NCBI RefSeq assembly: GCF_004795105.1
Contig: NZ_SSBL01000029.1
Span: 1-64,000 of the forward strand
From: Streptomyces sp. A0642
Lineage (GTDB): Bacteria; Actinomycetota; Actinomycetes; Streptomycetales; Streptomycetaceae
Direction of reading: 5' to 3'
Length of the DNA: 64,000 bases
The position numbers were made by a program, and so were the translations under genes. This document shows positions 42,804 to 51,113 of this stretch, in pieces. Position 1 is the first letter of the stretch. Each line of letters begins with the position of its first letter. The notes below the pieces were generated by a model. It did no database searches, was not told where the DNA came from, and saw only the letters and a list, made by a program, of their open reading frames with translations.

Positions 42804-44072
42804 ATGAACAGGCCGACCGGACGGATAAGGGCCGCGTTGCTGGCCGCTGGACGCGGGCTGGTGCTGTCGTTCGCCTCGATCGTGGGTTCGGTCACGCTGT
42901 TCGTGCTGACGGTGCTCGCCATCGCCTTCATCCCGCTGGGCATCGGCCTCGTCACCACCCCCTACACGCTGACGGCGGTCCGCAAGCACGCCAACCGGCG
43001 CCGGCTGCTGGCGGCGACCTGGTCGGACGTCCGCATTCCCGTTCCCTACCGGCCGCTGCCCGAGGACGTGCGCAGCGGGTTCACCGGTCAGGTGGAGCGG
43101 ACCACGCTGATGCTGAAGGACCCGGCGACCTGGCGGGACATCCGGTGGCTGCTGGTCGACATGACCGCCGGCTACGCGGTGGTGACCCTGGCGGCGGCGC
43201 TGATGATCTATCCGGTGGAGGGTCTGGTCCTGGCGGTCGGCCTGTGGCGCGTGTTCACGGACGACCGGTACTGGTACGCGTTCGTGCCGGTCGACAGCCA
43301 GGCGACGGCGCTGGCCGCCGCCGCGGTCGGCGTGATGTTCTTCGCCGCGGGTGTGGCCCTGAGCGAGCGGCTGCTGCGGGCCCACTTCCTGCTCGCCCGC
43401 TCGGTGCTGGCCCCCACCCATGAGCAGGAACTGGCGCTGCGCGTCGACCGGCTGACGGAGACCCGGCACGAGGCGGTCGACACCGCCGCCTCCGAGCTGC
43501 GGCGCATCGAGCGGGATCTGCACGACGGGGCGCAGGCCCGGCTGGTCGCCATGGGCATGAACCTCGGCACGATCGAGGCGCTGATCGAGAAGGACCCGGC
43601 GCAGGCGAAGCAGCTCCTGGCGATGGCCCGCGCGTCCTCGGCCGAGGCGCTGACGGAGCTGCGCGATCTGGTGCGGGGCATCCACCCGCCGGTCCTGGCG
43701 GAGCGCGGTCTCGGGGACGCGGTCAGGGCGCTGGCGCTGCGGATGCCGATCCCGTCGGAGGTGGAGGTGGACCTGGGCGGCCGGGCCGAGGCGCCGGTCG
43801 AGTCGGCGGCGTACTTCGCGGTCAGCGAGACCCTGACCAACGCGGCGAAGCACTCGGGTGCGGACCGGATATGGGTGGACCTCCACCACGCCGACGGCAT
43901 GCTGCGGATCTCGGTCACGGACAACGGGAGGGGCGGTGCGGTGGCCGGAGGGGGCTCGGGCCTGAGCGGTATCGAACGCCGGCTCGGTACATTCGACGGC
44001 ATCATGGCCGTCAGCAGCCCCGCCGGCGGTCCCACCATGGTGACCATGGAGATCCCTTGCGAGTTGTCCTAG
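42804..44072 (+). CDS. Sensor histidine kinase (HisKA_3)
   Basis: 422 residues. The sensor part has four hydrophobic segments (about 18-55 and 115-205). The dimerisation/phosphoacceptor helix reads RRIERDLHDGAQARLVAMGMNL with His240, as in the NarX/DesK class, and the HATPase part has SETLTNAAKHSGADRIWVD and SGLSGIERRLGTFDG. The ATG at 42804 follows AAGAGGGA. The response-regulator gene overlaps its 3' end by 16 nt, and the MMPL exporter gene lies on the other side, so it may sense a membrane or antibiotic stimulus. Confidence 0.9.
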   Translation: MNRPTGRIRAALLAAGRGLVLSFASIVGSVTLFVLTVLAIAFIPLGIGLVTTPYTLTAVRKHANRRRLLAATWSDVRIPVPYRPLPEDVRSGFTGQVERTTLMLKDPATWRDIRWLLVDMTAGYAVVTLAAALMIYPVEGLVLAVGLWRVFTDDRYWYAFVPVDSQATALAAAAVGVMFFAAGVALSERLLRAHFLLARSVLAPTHEQELALRVDRLTETRHEAVDTAASELRRIERDLHDGAQARLVAMGMNLGTIEALIEKDPAQAKQLLAMARASSAEALTELRDLVRGIHPPVLAERGLGDAVRALALRMPIPSEVEVDLGGRAEAPVESAAYFAVSETLTNAAKHSGADRIWVDLHHADGMLRISVTDNGRGGAVAGGGSGLSGIERRLGTFDGIMAVSSPAGGPTMVTMEIPCELS

Positions 44073-44704
44073 CCGAAGATCTCTTCCTGTTGCGCGACGG
44101 TCTGGTGCGCATGCTGGAGGCGTACGACTTCGAGATCGTGGCCGCCGTCGAGAGGGGGCCCGAACTCACCCGGGCACTCGCCGAGTTGGAGCCGGACGTC
44201 GCCGTGGTCGACGTCCGGCTCCCGCCGTCCCACACGGACGAGGGGTTGCAGTGCGCCCTCGCGGCCCGGCGGGTCAGGCCCGGGCTGCCGGTGCTCGTAC
44301 TCTCCCAGCACGTCGAGCAGTTGTACGCGCGCGAGCTGCTGGCGGACGGCAACGGGGCGATCGGCTACCTGCTCAAGGACCGGGTCTTCGACGCCGACCA
44401 GTTCATCGACGCGGTGCGCCGGGTCGCGGCGGGCGGCACGGCGATGGACCCGCAGGTGATCTCGCAGCTGTTGTCCCGGCGGGCCCAGGACAAGCCGATG
44501 GGCGGGCTCACGCCGCGGGAGCGGGAGGTCATGGAACTGATGGCGCAGGGCCGTTCGAACGCGGCGATCGCCTCGCAGATGGTGATCACCGAGCGGGCGG
44601 TGGCCAAGCACACCTCGAACATCTTCGGCAAGCTCGGCCTGCCCCCCTCCGACGACGACAACCGCCGCGTCCTCGCGGTGCTCGCCTATCTGGACCGGGG
44701 TTAG
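44057..44704 (+). CDS. LuxR/NarL-type response regulator
   Basis: 215 residues. The start is TTG at 44057, inside the 3' end of the kinase gene and five bases after GGAG. The receiver domain has VVLAEDLFLLRDGLVRMLE with acidic pocket residues, phosphoacceptor Asp52 in AVVDVRLPP and Lys at the LLKDRVFD position. The C-terminal LuxR helix-turn-helix is LTPREREVMELMAQGRSNAAIASQMVITERAVAKHTSNIFGKLGL. It is the partner of the overlapping histidine kinase. Confidence 0.9.
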   Translation: MRVVLAEDLFLLRDGLVRMLEAYDFEIVAAVERGPELTRALAELEPDVAVVDVRLPPSHTDEGLQCALAARRVRPGLPVLVLSQHVEQLYARELLADGNGAIGYLLKDRVFDADQFIDAVRRVAAGGTAMDPQVISQLLSRRAQDKPMGGLTPREREVMELMAQGRSNAAIASQMVITERAVAKHTSNIFGKLGLPPSDDDNRRVLAVLAYLDRG

Positions 44705-44754
44705 GACGTGCGGGGGCCGGCCCGGGGCGCAGCGGGCCGATGCGCCCCGCCCGG

Positions 44755-45246
44755 TCAGCCGTTGAACCAGGCGGCCATATCGAGCCGGAAGGCGTCCGCC
44801 GCGGCCATGGTGCGCAGGTCGGCCTCCATGGCGCGGACGCGCTCGGCCCCGAGCACCCGCACCCACTCGGCGCGCAGCCGGTCGAAGCCCTCGGCGGAGC
44901 GCACCAGCATGTCCATACCGCGCGGGGAGAGCCGGACCAGCTTGCGCCGGCCGTCCTGCGGATCGTCGACGCGCTCGACGTAGCCGAGGGCTTCGAGCTT
45001 CTCGACGGTCTTCCCGGCGGCCTGCTTGGAGACCCCCAGCCGTCGGCCGATCTCGCCGGCGGTCGAGCCGTCCCGGCCCACCGACTGAAGCGCGTACCCG
45101 TAGGCGGGGCTGAGGTCGGGGTGACCCTGCTCGGCCAGTTCGCGGTGCAGGGCGTCGACGATCGAACGGAATCCGGCGAAGAGCAGAACCGGCAGCTCGA
45201 CGCCCGCTCCCGCCTCGTCGGGGGTGCCCTCCGCGCGCTCAGCCAT
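44755..45246 (-). CDS. MarR-family regulator
   Basis: 163 residues from the ATG at 45246. The winged helix is in GSTAGEIGRRLGVSKQAAGKTVEKLEALGYVERVDDPQDGRRKLVRLSPRG, with both the recognition helix and the wing present. The C-terminal helices include ERVRAMEADLRTMAA. It is divergent from the AhpD-like gene, and a 12-bp inverted repeat lies between them (45251-45298), so redox- or ligand-dependent repression of that gene is likely. Confidence 0.9.
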   Translation of the reverse strand: MAERAEGTPDEAGAGVELPVLLFAGFRSIVDALHRELAEQGHPDLSPAYGYALQSVGRDGSTAGEIGRRLGVSKQAAGKTVEKLEALGYVERVDDPQDGRRKLVRLSPRGMDMLVRSAEGFDRLRAEWVRVLGAERVRAMEADLRTMAAADAFRLDMAAWFNG

Positions 45247-45250
45247 TGCG

Positions 45251-45298
45251 AAACTCGACAACCTGGTTTACCTTTTCGTCAATCACGTTGTCGAGTTT
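45251..45298. promoter_or_regulatory. 12-bp inverted repeat between marR and ahpD-like genes
   Basis: AAACTCGACAAC (45251-45262) and GTTGTCGAGTTT (45287-45298) are perfectly complementary and separated by 24 nt of A+T-rich DNA. They bracket the divergent promoters and lie within 5-18 bp of the two start codons. A MarR dimer on each arm would block both genes. Confidence 0.75.
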
Positions 45299-45315
45299 AC
45301 CGCGAGAGGCCCTCC

Positions 45316-45861
45316 ATGCCCGCCACCGCCTTCCCCGACCACACCCTCGAATCCGCTCCCGCCGCCGCCCGCCCCGCCATGGCCGCCGTGGCACAGAAGC
45401 AGGGGTACCTCCCCGCCGCCGTCGCCCGGCTCGCCTCGTCCCCGGAGCTTCTCGGCGGCTTCCTGAAGATGAGCGCGCTCTTCGAGTCGACCACGCTGGA
45501 CCCGCTCTCCCGGGAGACCCTGATCATGACGGTGGCCGCCCGCAACGGCTGCCATCTCTGCGTGGCCATGCACACCGCGAAGCTCACCGCCCTCGGGGCC
45601 GACGCCGGCGTCATCGCCGCACTGCGCGACGGGACCCCCCTGCCGGACGGACGACTGGAGGCGGTACGGCAGTTCACCCTGGCCGTGATCGCGACGGGCG
45701 GGGCGGTCGACGACGGCGCACTCCAGGCGTTCCTGGCGCACGGGTACACCCCCCGCAACGCACTGGAGGTGGTCCTGGGCATCGGCGCCTACACCTTGTC
45801 CACCCTGGCCAACCGGCTCACGGACGCTCCGATCGATCCCCAACTGGCCCGTTTCAGCTGA
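45316..45861 (+). CDS. Carboxymuconolactone decarboxylase/AhpD-like peroxidase
   Basis: 181 residues. The AhpD CxxC is in RNGCHLCVAMHTAKL with Cys79 and Cys82 and the His three or four residues beyond; the flanking ETLIMTVAARN and GYTPRNALEVVLGIGAYTLSTLANRL are family-typical. Such proteins reduce peroxides or disulfides with the help of the two cysteines. It is divergent from a MarR regulator, which suggests an oxidative or electrophile response. Confidence 0.9.
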   Translation: MPATAFPDHTLESAPAAARPAMAAVAQKQGYLPAAVARLASSPELLGGFLKMSALFESTTLDPLSRETLIMTVAARNGCHLCVAMHTAKLTALGADAGVIAALRDGTPLPDGRLEAVRQFTLAVIATGGAVDDGALQAFLAHGYTPRNALEVVLGIGAYTLSTLANRLTDAPIDPQLARFS

Positions 45862-45976
45862 CACTTGCGTCACCGCCTCCTCAGGAATTCCGCCGCCCGT
45901 TGAACACTGCGCGCGCCCCCGCCGTATGGAACGTCACGCTTCTCCCCCGCGAAGCCTGAGGAGTCCGAGGAGTTCC

Positions 45977-47473
45977 ATGGGACGCACATCGCGCAAGAAA
46001 CGCTCCACCCTGGCCAACCGGGCGATCATCGCCTCGGCCGCACTGATCCTGGGCGGGGGTGGGCTGGCCGCGGTCAACGTCTACGCCTCTGCGGGCGAGG
46101 GCACATCGCCCGGCTCGGCCCACGGCCGGAACTGGCAACCGGTCCGACAGGCGTCCACCATCGACTGCCCCGAAGTGGTCAACGAGATCCCCGAGGTGCC
46201 GGATGCCGCGCGGGCGGAGGTCGACCGCGAACTGGCGGCCATGGACACCCAGATCACCGATGCCTACCGGGAGTTCGCCGACCGACGGGACAGGATGGCC
46301 CGCGATCCGCAGCTCGCGCAGAACAGCGTGCTCGGCCCGCTGAAGGCCCGGCGCACCGCCAGCATCGACCGCATCGCGACCGCCATCGGGCGCAGTGCGG
46401 AGCGTCCGGAGGGGCTCGGATCGCTGGCCCCGTGCAGCCTGCGCGCGGACGACGAGGCGGAGAGCCAGGGCCCGGGCGAAGACCCCGGGCAGAGCGAAGA
46501 CCCCGGCCAGAACGGCGGCGGAGACGGCCAGGACCAAGGCCAGGACGGCGGCGGAGACGGCCAGGACCCGGATCAGGGCCGGGGCGGCAACGGTCCCGAG
46601 GACTCCGACTTCGTCGACATCCAGTCCGTCCAGCCGAACGTCGACAAGCCCGCCCGGCGCCGCGGCGCCTCACGGGGCGCCTTCCTCACCGAGTGCGGGC
46701 GCAACCAGAACGGGAAGTTCAATCCGGACAACGTCATCGCCGCACCCGGTGTCGGCAACGGCGCCCACCACATGCACGACTACGTCGGCAACCAGGCCAC
46801 GGACGCCTTCTCGGGCGACGACGACCTGGCGGCCGGTGACACCACCTGCCGCAACCAGGGCGACCGGTCCACCTACTACTGGCCCGTGCTCCGCCTGCAG
46901 AACGGGGAGGCGGAGAACGACGCCGCCGCCGACGGCGGGGGCAAGGACCAGAACGTCGGCGAGATCCAGACGCCGTCCCAGGTCACGCTGAAGTTCGTCG
47001 GGAACCCGACCGGGAAGGTCACGGCCATGCCGCGCTTCCTGCGCATCATCACCGGTGACGCCAAGGCGCTGACCAACGGCGACGCCAACGCCAACGCCTC
47101 CTGGAGCTGCACCGGATTCGAGGACCGGCAGCTCAAGGACAAGTACCCGATCTGCCCTGAGGGCAGCCAGGTCGTCCGCTCCTTCGCCTTCCAGAGCTGC
47201 TGGGACGGACGGAACACCGACAGCGCGAACCACCGCACCCACGTGGCCTTCGCGCAGGACGACGGACGGTGCCCGAACGGGTTCCGGGCCATTCCGCAGC
47301 TGGTCCAGCGGATCGTGTACGACGTGCCGCCGGGGCCGGGATTCGCCGTCGACTCCTTCCCGGAACAGCTGCACAAGCCCGTCACCGACCACGGTGACTT
47401 CATCAACGTCTTCGACGACAAGCTGATGCGCAAGGTGGTGAGCTGCATCAACGACGGGCGCAAGTGCCGCTGA
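45977..47473 (+). CDS. Secreted DUF1996 protein
   Basis: 498 residues. The N-terminus (basic region, then IIASAALILGGGGLAAVNVYASAG) is a signal peptide. A helical stretch (about 65-140) is followed by an acidic Gly/Asp/Gln/Pro-rich spacer (about 163-205, repeated GGGDGQDQGQDGGGDGQDP). The C-terminal domain is DUF1996: FLTECGRNQNGKFNPDNVIAAPGVGNGAHHMHDYVGNQ, STYYWPVLRL, SFAFQSCWDGRNTDSANHRTHVAF. Several Cys suggest disulfides. DUF1996 proteins are secreted in actinobacteria and fungi; function unknown. GAGGAG precedes the ATG. Confidence 0.88.
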   Translation: MGRTSRKKRSTLANRAIIASAALILGGGGLAAVNVYASAGEGTSPGSAHGRNWQPVRQASTIDCPEVVNEIPEVPDAARAEVDRELAAMDTQITDAYREFADRRDRMARDPQLAQNSVLGPLKARRTASIDRIATAIGRSAERPEGLGSLAPCSLRADDEAESQGPGEDPGQSEDPGQNGGGDGQDQGQDGGGDGQDPDQGRGGNGPEDSDFVDIQSVQPNVDKPARRRGASRGAFLTECGRNQNGKFNPDNVIAAPGVGNGAHHMHDYVGNQATDAFSGDDDLAAGDTTCRNQGDRSTYYWPVLRLQNGEAENDAAADGGGKDQNVGEIQTPSQVTLKFVGNPTGKVTAMPRFLRIITGDAKALTNGDANANASWSCTGFEDRQLKDKYPICPEGSQVVRSFAFQSCWDGRNTDSANHRTHVAFAQDDGRCPNGFRAIPQLVQRIVYDVPPGPGFAVDSFPEQLHKPVTDHGDFINVFDDKLMRKVVSCINDGRKCR

Positions 47474-47478
47474 GGCAC

Positions 47479-47570
47479 GCCGCCCCCCGTAAGCCTGCGC
47501 GGTCCGCTCATCCCCTGGCACCGGGTCACGTCCGGCGTGCGCCGCCCCCGTGAGCCTGCGCGGTCAGCTC
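47479..47570. repeat. Near-identical direct repeat at the convergent gene ends
   Basis: 47479-47509 and 47541-47570 match over about 30 nt (core AGCCTGCGCGGTC preceded by GCCGCCCCC). The second copy contains the stop codon of the lipoprotein gene, so the first looks like a duplicated fragment of that 3' end in the gap. Confidence 0.65.
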
Positions 47571-48022
47571 CCGTGGTGACCGGAGTCCCCCGCGCCGCTC
47601 CCCCCATGCGGTGCGGCGTTCTCCACGGTCCCCCCGAGCCGGCCGCGCAGGGCCGCGATCACGGTGGCGTCCGAGACGGCCACCCACCTGCGGCCGATCA
47701 GATACGAGCCGCCGTAGTCGTTGGCTTCGTTGATCCACTCGCGCTGGCCCCGGTCGGTGGCGAAGGTGGCCAGCACATAACGCCCGTCCTTCGTGGTGCA
47801 GTTGGCCTGGCGCAGCTCCTGCGCGTCGGTCTGGAGCCTCGGCTCGCAGTGCGCCTTCGCGGCGAGTTCCTCCAGCGTGCCGGTGGCGGTCGGCGGGGTT
47901 CCGTCCCCGTCGCCGCCACCGCCGCATGCCGTGAGCAGGACCAGGCCGGCGCAGCAGAGCACGCCGGCGGCCGCGCGCCACGCGTCCCGCGACGCCCTTC
48001 GCGTACCGTTCCGCTTCACCAT
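47564..48022 (-). CDS. Small lipoprotein
   Basis: 152 residues from the ATG at 48022 (MVKRNGTRRASRDAW). The signal peptide ends at a lipobox, LLTAC, followed by a Gly-rich linker; the mature part has ATGTLEELAAKAHCEPRLQTDAQELRQANCTTKDGRYVLATF, with two Cys likely disulfide-bonded, and YGGSYLIGRRWVAVSD. No catalytic motif is seen; function unknown. It is convergent with the DUF1996 gene and divergent from the next gene. Confidence 0.8.
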   Translation of the reverse strand: MVKRNGTRRASRDAWRAAAGVLCCAGLVLLTACGGGGDGDGTPPTATGTLEELAAKAHCEPRLQTDAQELRQANCTTKDGRYVLATFATDRGQREWINEANDYGGSYLIGRRWVAVSDATVIAALRGRLGGTVENAAPHGGSGAGDSGHHGS

Positions 48023-48166
48023 CCGGCCATCGTGCCGCTTCGGGCCGGGTCCTGGCAGCCGAACGCGAGAAGGCCACGGGGCGGCTGGACAGGCCGGGCG
48101 GGCCCGGGCGGGACGGCCTCGCGCCCCCCGGGGTGACCATCGCACGATTCGCTCGTTCTGCTGAAC

Positions 48167-50116
48167 GTGCGTCCACTGCCAGAGGTACCGTCAGCCGCCG
48201 CCCGGGCCGATGCGCCGCCGTCCGGGGCCGCGCTCGTCGAGCACTACCCGCGGCTGGCCCGGCTCGGCTACCTCGTCCTGCCGCACTCGCTGAGCCGCGA
48301 CCGGCGGGTCCTCGCCGCCCACGCGCTGGCCCAGCGGTCCCTCCAGGCGGCGCGCCGGGCCGGGGCCGCGGAGGGCGGCCCCGTGCCGCCGCCGCGCCGT
48401 CCCGGCCGTGCGGAGGCGGCCGATCCCGGATACGCGTACGTCCGGCGGCAGGTGCTGCGGGGAGCGCTCGCGGCGGGGCGGCCGTTGCGCCTGCGGCGCC
48501 GGCCGCTCCGCGCCCAGTTCCCGCCCGTCCTCCCGCTGACGTGGGGGCTGCGGCTGTTCCCCCACTCCGGTGGTGCCGATGAACTCGCCCTGGAACAGCG
48601 GCTGTCGGCGGTGAGCGGGGCGGCGCGGGCCGCGTTCGTCCTGCGCGGGCTGGAGGGGCTGGCGGACCGCGAGGTCCGGCGGGTGCTGTCCGACGCGGGG
48701 GTCGCCGACCCGCATGCGGCGCTGCTGGAGGCGGACGGGGTGCCGGCCTCCTACGCGCTGCTGGCGTCGCCCGAGTTCGACCCCTGCTCGCTCCACGCCC
48801 GGCCGCCGGATCTGCCGCGCCGCCGCAGATACGTCCGGGCGGCGCTGGCCGGCGCCGCCGCCCTGCTGGTGTGCGGGACGCTGCTGGGGCTGCCGGGCGA
48901 GGGCTGGGGCCGCGGCGCGCTGTCCGAGCCCCTGTACGCGCGCAATCCGGCCGCCGAAGCGGCCCTGGACCCGGGGGCGCTGCGGCGCGTGCCGGCGACG
49001 TTCTGGCAGCGCTCGGCCCGTGCCGACTTCACCGCATGGCCCACGCGCGGTGACCGCACCGACGACATCCGGCTGCTGCGGCGGGCACTGCGGGTGTGGG
49101 CGCGGCCGGGCGGCGCCGTGCGGACGTCGACGACGCCCCTGACGCCGGTGGGGCCGCCGATGGGGCCGCCGCAGCTGTTGTACGCGGGCGAGGTGGGCGC
49201 GTCCGCGGTGGTGCTCTTCCACGACGGGCTGCGCGTCGTGCGGTACGCGGAGCCCCGTGACGCGGACCCGTCCGAGGGCGCGGCGCTCGACTTCGCGCGG
49301 GTCGACGGGGCGGACGAGGCGTCGGCGGGCGCCCTCGTCGTGAGCCGCACCCAGGGGGCGGTCCGCTATCTGACCGCGCCCTGGGTGCGCCGGGTTCGGG
49401 TACGGGACCTGCTCGCGCCGGGCCGCGCGCCGCACGCGCTGCACCGCTCCCCCGACGGGGTGACCGACCCGCTGACCGTCCCCGCGGCCGCGCCCGGCTG
49501 CCGCTCCTGGAACGCGGTCGAACTGGCCGGCGCCGCAGCGGTGCGGCTCGTGACGGATCTCGGGGAACTGGCCCCGGCCCGGCTCACCTCGGGCCCCCCG
49601 GCGAGGCCGCGCGACGTGTCCGGCCGCGCGGCGTACGACGGCTGGGCGCGCACCGCCTGCCTGCTGCCGGCCGTCCGCGCGCACGGGGTGCGGGTGGTGA
49701 ACTCCTGGGTGTACGCGCAGCAGTCGCTGCCCGAGGGCAACGGCACGGCCCAGTGGCTGTGCACCCGGGCGGAGACCTGGCGGGGCACCGGAAGCAGGGT
49801 CCTCGCCCAGTTCCAGGCCCCGTCCGGGCGGCCGCGCGGAAGCAGGCCGCCGGGGGTGGTCGCGGCGCGCGCCGAGGACGCTGCGGAGTGCGGGACGCGC
49901 GCGCCCCGGGTGCTGGCGGGCGTGCTGTGGAAGTCGCGCGGCGGCCGCTGGTACGTACTCGCTGCGGGCAGCGGGCAGTTCGTGTCCCTGTCCACATCCG
50001 GCGGGGTGACGAGCCGGGTGCGGGGGCGGCTGCTCGCGGTGCCGGCCGGGGCGGGCGACCGCGCGCGGCTGACCGGGCGGCTGGCGGACGGGAGCCGGGT
50101 CACCGCACTGCACTGA
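48167..50116 (+). CDS. Membrane protein with sigma-factor-like N-terminal region
   Basis: 649 residues. The N-terminal 210 residues look like a degenerate ECF sigma region: ALVEHYPRLARLGYLVLPHSLSRDRRVLAAHALAQRSL, then AARAAFVLRGLEGLADREVRRVLSDAGV, which resembles a sigma-4 segment. One hydrophobic helix (about 225-245, YVRAALAGAAALLVCGTLLGL) separates it from a 400-residue region with no family I recognise, probably extracytoplasmic. So it may be an ECF/anti-sigma-like fusion that anchors a sensor, but this is inference. The GTG at 48167 is the start used here. Confidence 0.6.
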   Translation: MRPLPEVPSAAARADAPPSGAALVEHYPRLARLGYLVLPHSLSRDRRVLAAHALAQRSLQAARRAGAAEGGPVPPPRRPGRAEAADPGYAYVRRQVLRGALAAGRPLRLRRRPLRAQFPPVLPLTWGLRLFPHSGGADELALEQRLSAVSGAARAAFVLRGLEGLADREVRRVLSDAGVADPHAALLEADGVPASYALLASPEFDPCSLHARPPDLPRRRRYVRAALAGAAALLVCGTLLGLPGEGWGRGALSEPLYARNPAAEAALDPGALRRVPATFWQRSARADFTAWPTRGDRTDDIRLLRRALRVWARPGGAVRTSTTPLTPVGPPMGPPQLLYAGEVGASAVVLFHDGLRVVRYAEPRDADPSEGAALDFARVDGADEASAGALVVSRTQGAVRYLTAPWVRRVRVRDLLAPGRAPHALHRSPDGVTDPLTVPAAAPGCRSWNAVELAGAAAVRLVTDLGELAPARLTSGPPARPRDVSGRAAYDGWARTACLLPAVRAHGVRVVNSWVYAQQSLPEGNGTAQWLCTRAETWRGTGSRVLAQFQAPSGRPRGSRPPGVVAARAEDAAECGTRAPRVLAGVLWKSRGGRWYVLAAGSGQFVSLSTSGGVTSRVRGRLLAVPAGAGDRARLTGRLADGSRVTALH

Positions 50117-50205
50117 GCCCGGCGGCGGGCCGCCGGGAGCGGAGGCGCGAATTCAGGGGATGCGCGCCCCTGTTCCTCGGCCGTACCCCTCAGTACATTG
50201 ACACC

Positions 50206-51111
50206 ATGTCTTATAAGAAGCCCGCGGCGGTGGCCTCGGAACGGGCAGACCTCAAGGCCCGCCGGGTGTCCTTCGCCTGGGACGGGACACCTCTGCACTG
50301 GGTGCCGGGTGATCCGTTCACCACCCACACCATCAACGTGCTCCACCTGCTGCTCCCGGCCGGGGAACGCTGGTTCATCCACGTCTACCGCCAGGTGCTC
50401 CCGTACATACGCGACGAGCGACTGCGCCAGGACGTCATCGGGTTCATCGGCCAGGAGGCGATGCACTCCCAGGCCCACGACGACGTGCTCCCGCACCTGA
50501 AGGGACTCGGCCTCGACCCGACCCCGTACACCGCCCAGGTCGACTGGCTCTTCGAGAAGCTGCTCGGCGACCGGACGCTGCCGCCGGGCCGGGCACGCCG
50601 GTGGTGGCTGATGGAGCGGGTCGCGGTGATCGCGGCCATCGAGCACTACACCGCGTTCCTCGGCGACTGGATCCTGAACGCCGACGAGCTGGACCGGCGC
50701 GGCGCCGATCCCACGATGCTGGACCTGCTGCGCTGGCACGGAGCGGAGGAGGTCGAGCACCGCTCGGTGGCCTTCGACGTCTTCATGCACGTCGACGGGG
50801 GTTACCGGCGGCGGGTGCGGACCTGGGCGACGGCGTTCTCCGCGCTGTTGTTCCTCTGGCAGCGCGGGGTCCGGTTCTTCATGGAGAACGACCCGAGCCT
50901 GACGGCCGGCAAGGCGTCGTTCGGGCAGTTCTACCGCAGCGGCCGGCACGGCACCCTGCCGAGCACTCCTGCGATGCTGCGGTCCGTCCCGCGCTATCTG
51001 AGCCGCACGTACCACCCCTCGCAGGAGGGCAGCACGGCGCAGGCCGTCGATTACCTCGCCCGTTCGCCCGCCGCGATCGCGGCCGAGGCCCGTACGACGG
51101 AAGCCCGTTGA
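50206..51111 (+). CDS. PF10118-type metal-dependent hydrolase
   Basis: 301 residues, the predicted metal-dependent hydrolase family of diiron-like helical proteins. His and Glu ligands are suggested by FIGQEAMHSQAHDDVLPHL, MERVAVIAAIEHYTAFLGDW and WHGAEEVEHRSVAFDVF, the ExxH-type pairs of the fold. It is followed 2 nt later by a reductase with flavin/ferredoxin domains and then a TetR regulator; the arrangement suggests an oxygenase or desaturase-like system fed by the reductase. The substrate is unknown. Confidence 0.85.
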   Translation: MSYKKPAAVASERADLKARRVSFAWDGTPLHWVPGDPFTTHTINVLHLLLPAGERWFIHVYRQVLPYIRDERLRQDVIGFIGQEAMHSQAHDDVLPHLKGLGLDPTPYTAQVDWLFEKLLGDRTLPPGRARRWWLMERVAVIAAIEHYTAFLGDWILNADELDRRGADPTMLDLLRWHGAEEVEHRSVAFDVFMHVDGGYRRRVRTWATAFSALLFLWQRGVRFFMENDPSLTAGKASFGQFYRSGRHGTLPSTPAMLRSVPRYLSRTYHPSQEGSTAQAVDYLARSPAAIAAEARTTEAR

Positions 51112-51113
51112 CC

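Noticed and set aside
46485..46600. Short tandem repeats in the DUF1996 gene
   Set aside because: They encode an in-frame Gly/Asp/Gln spacer in a secreted protein and need no separate feature.
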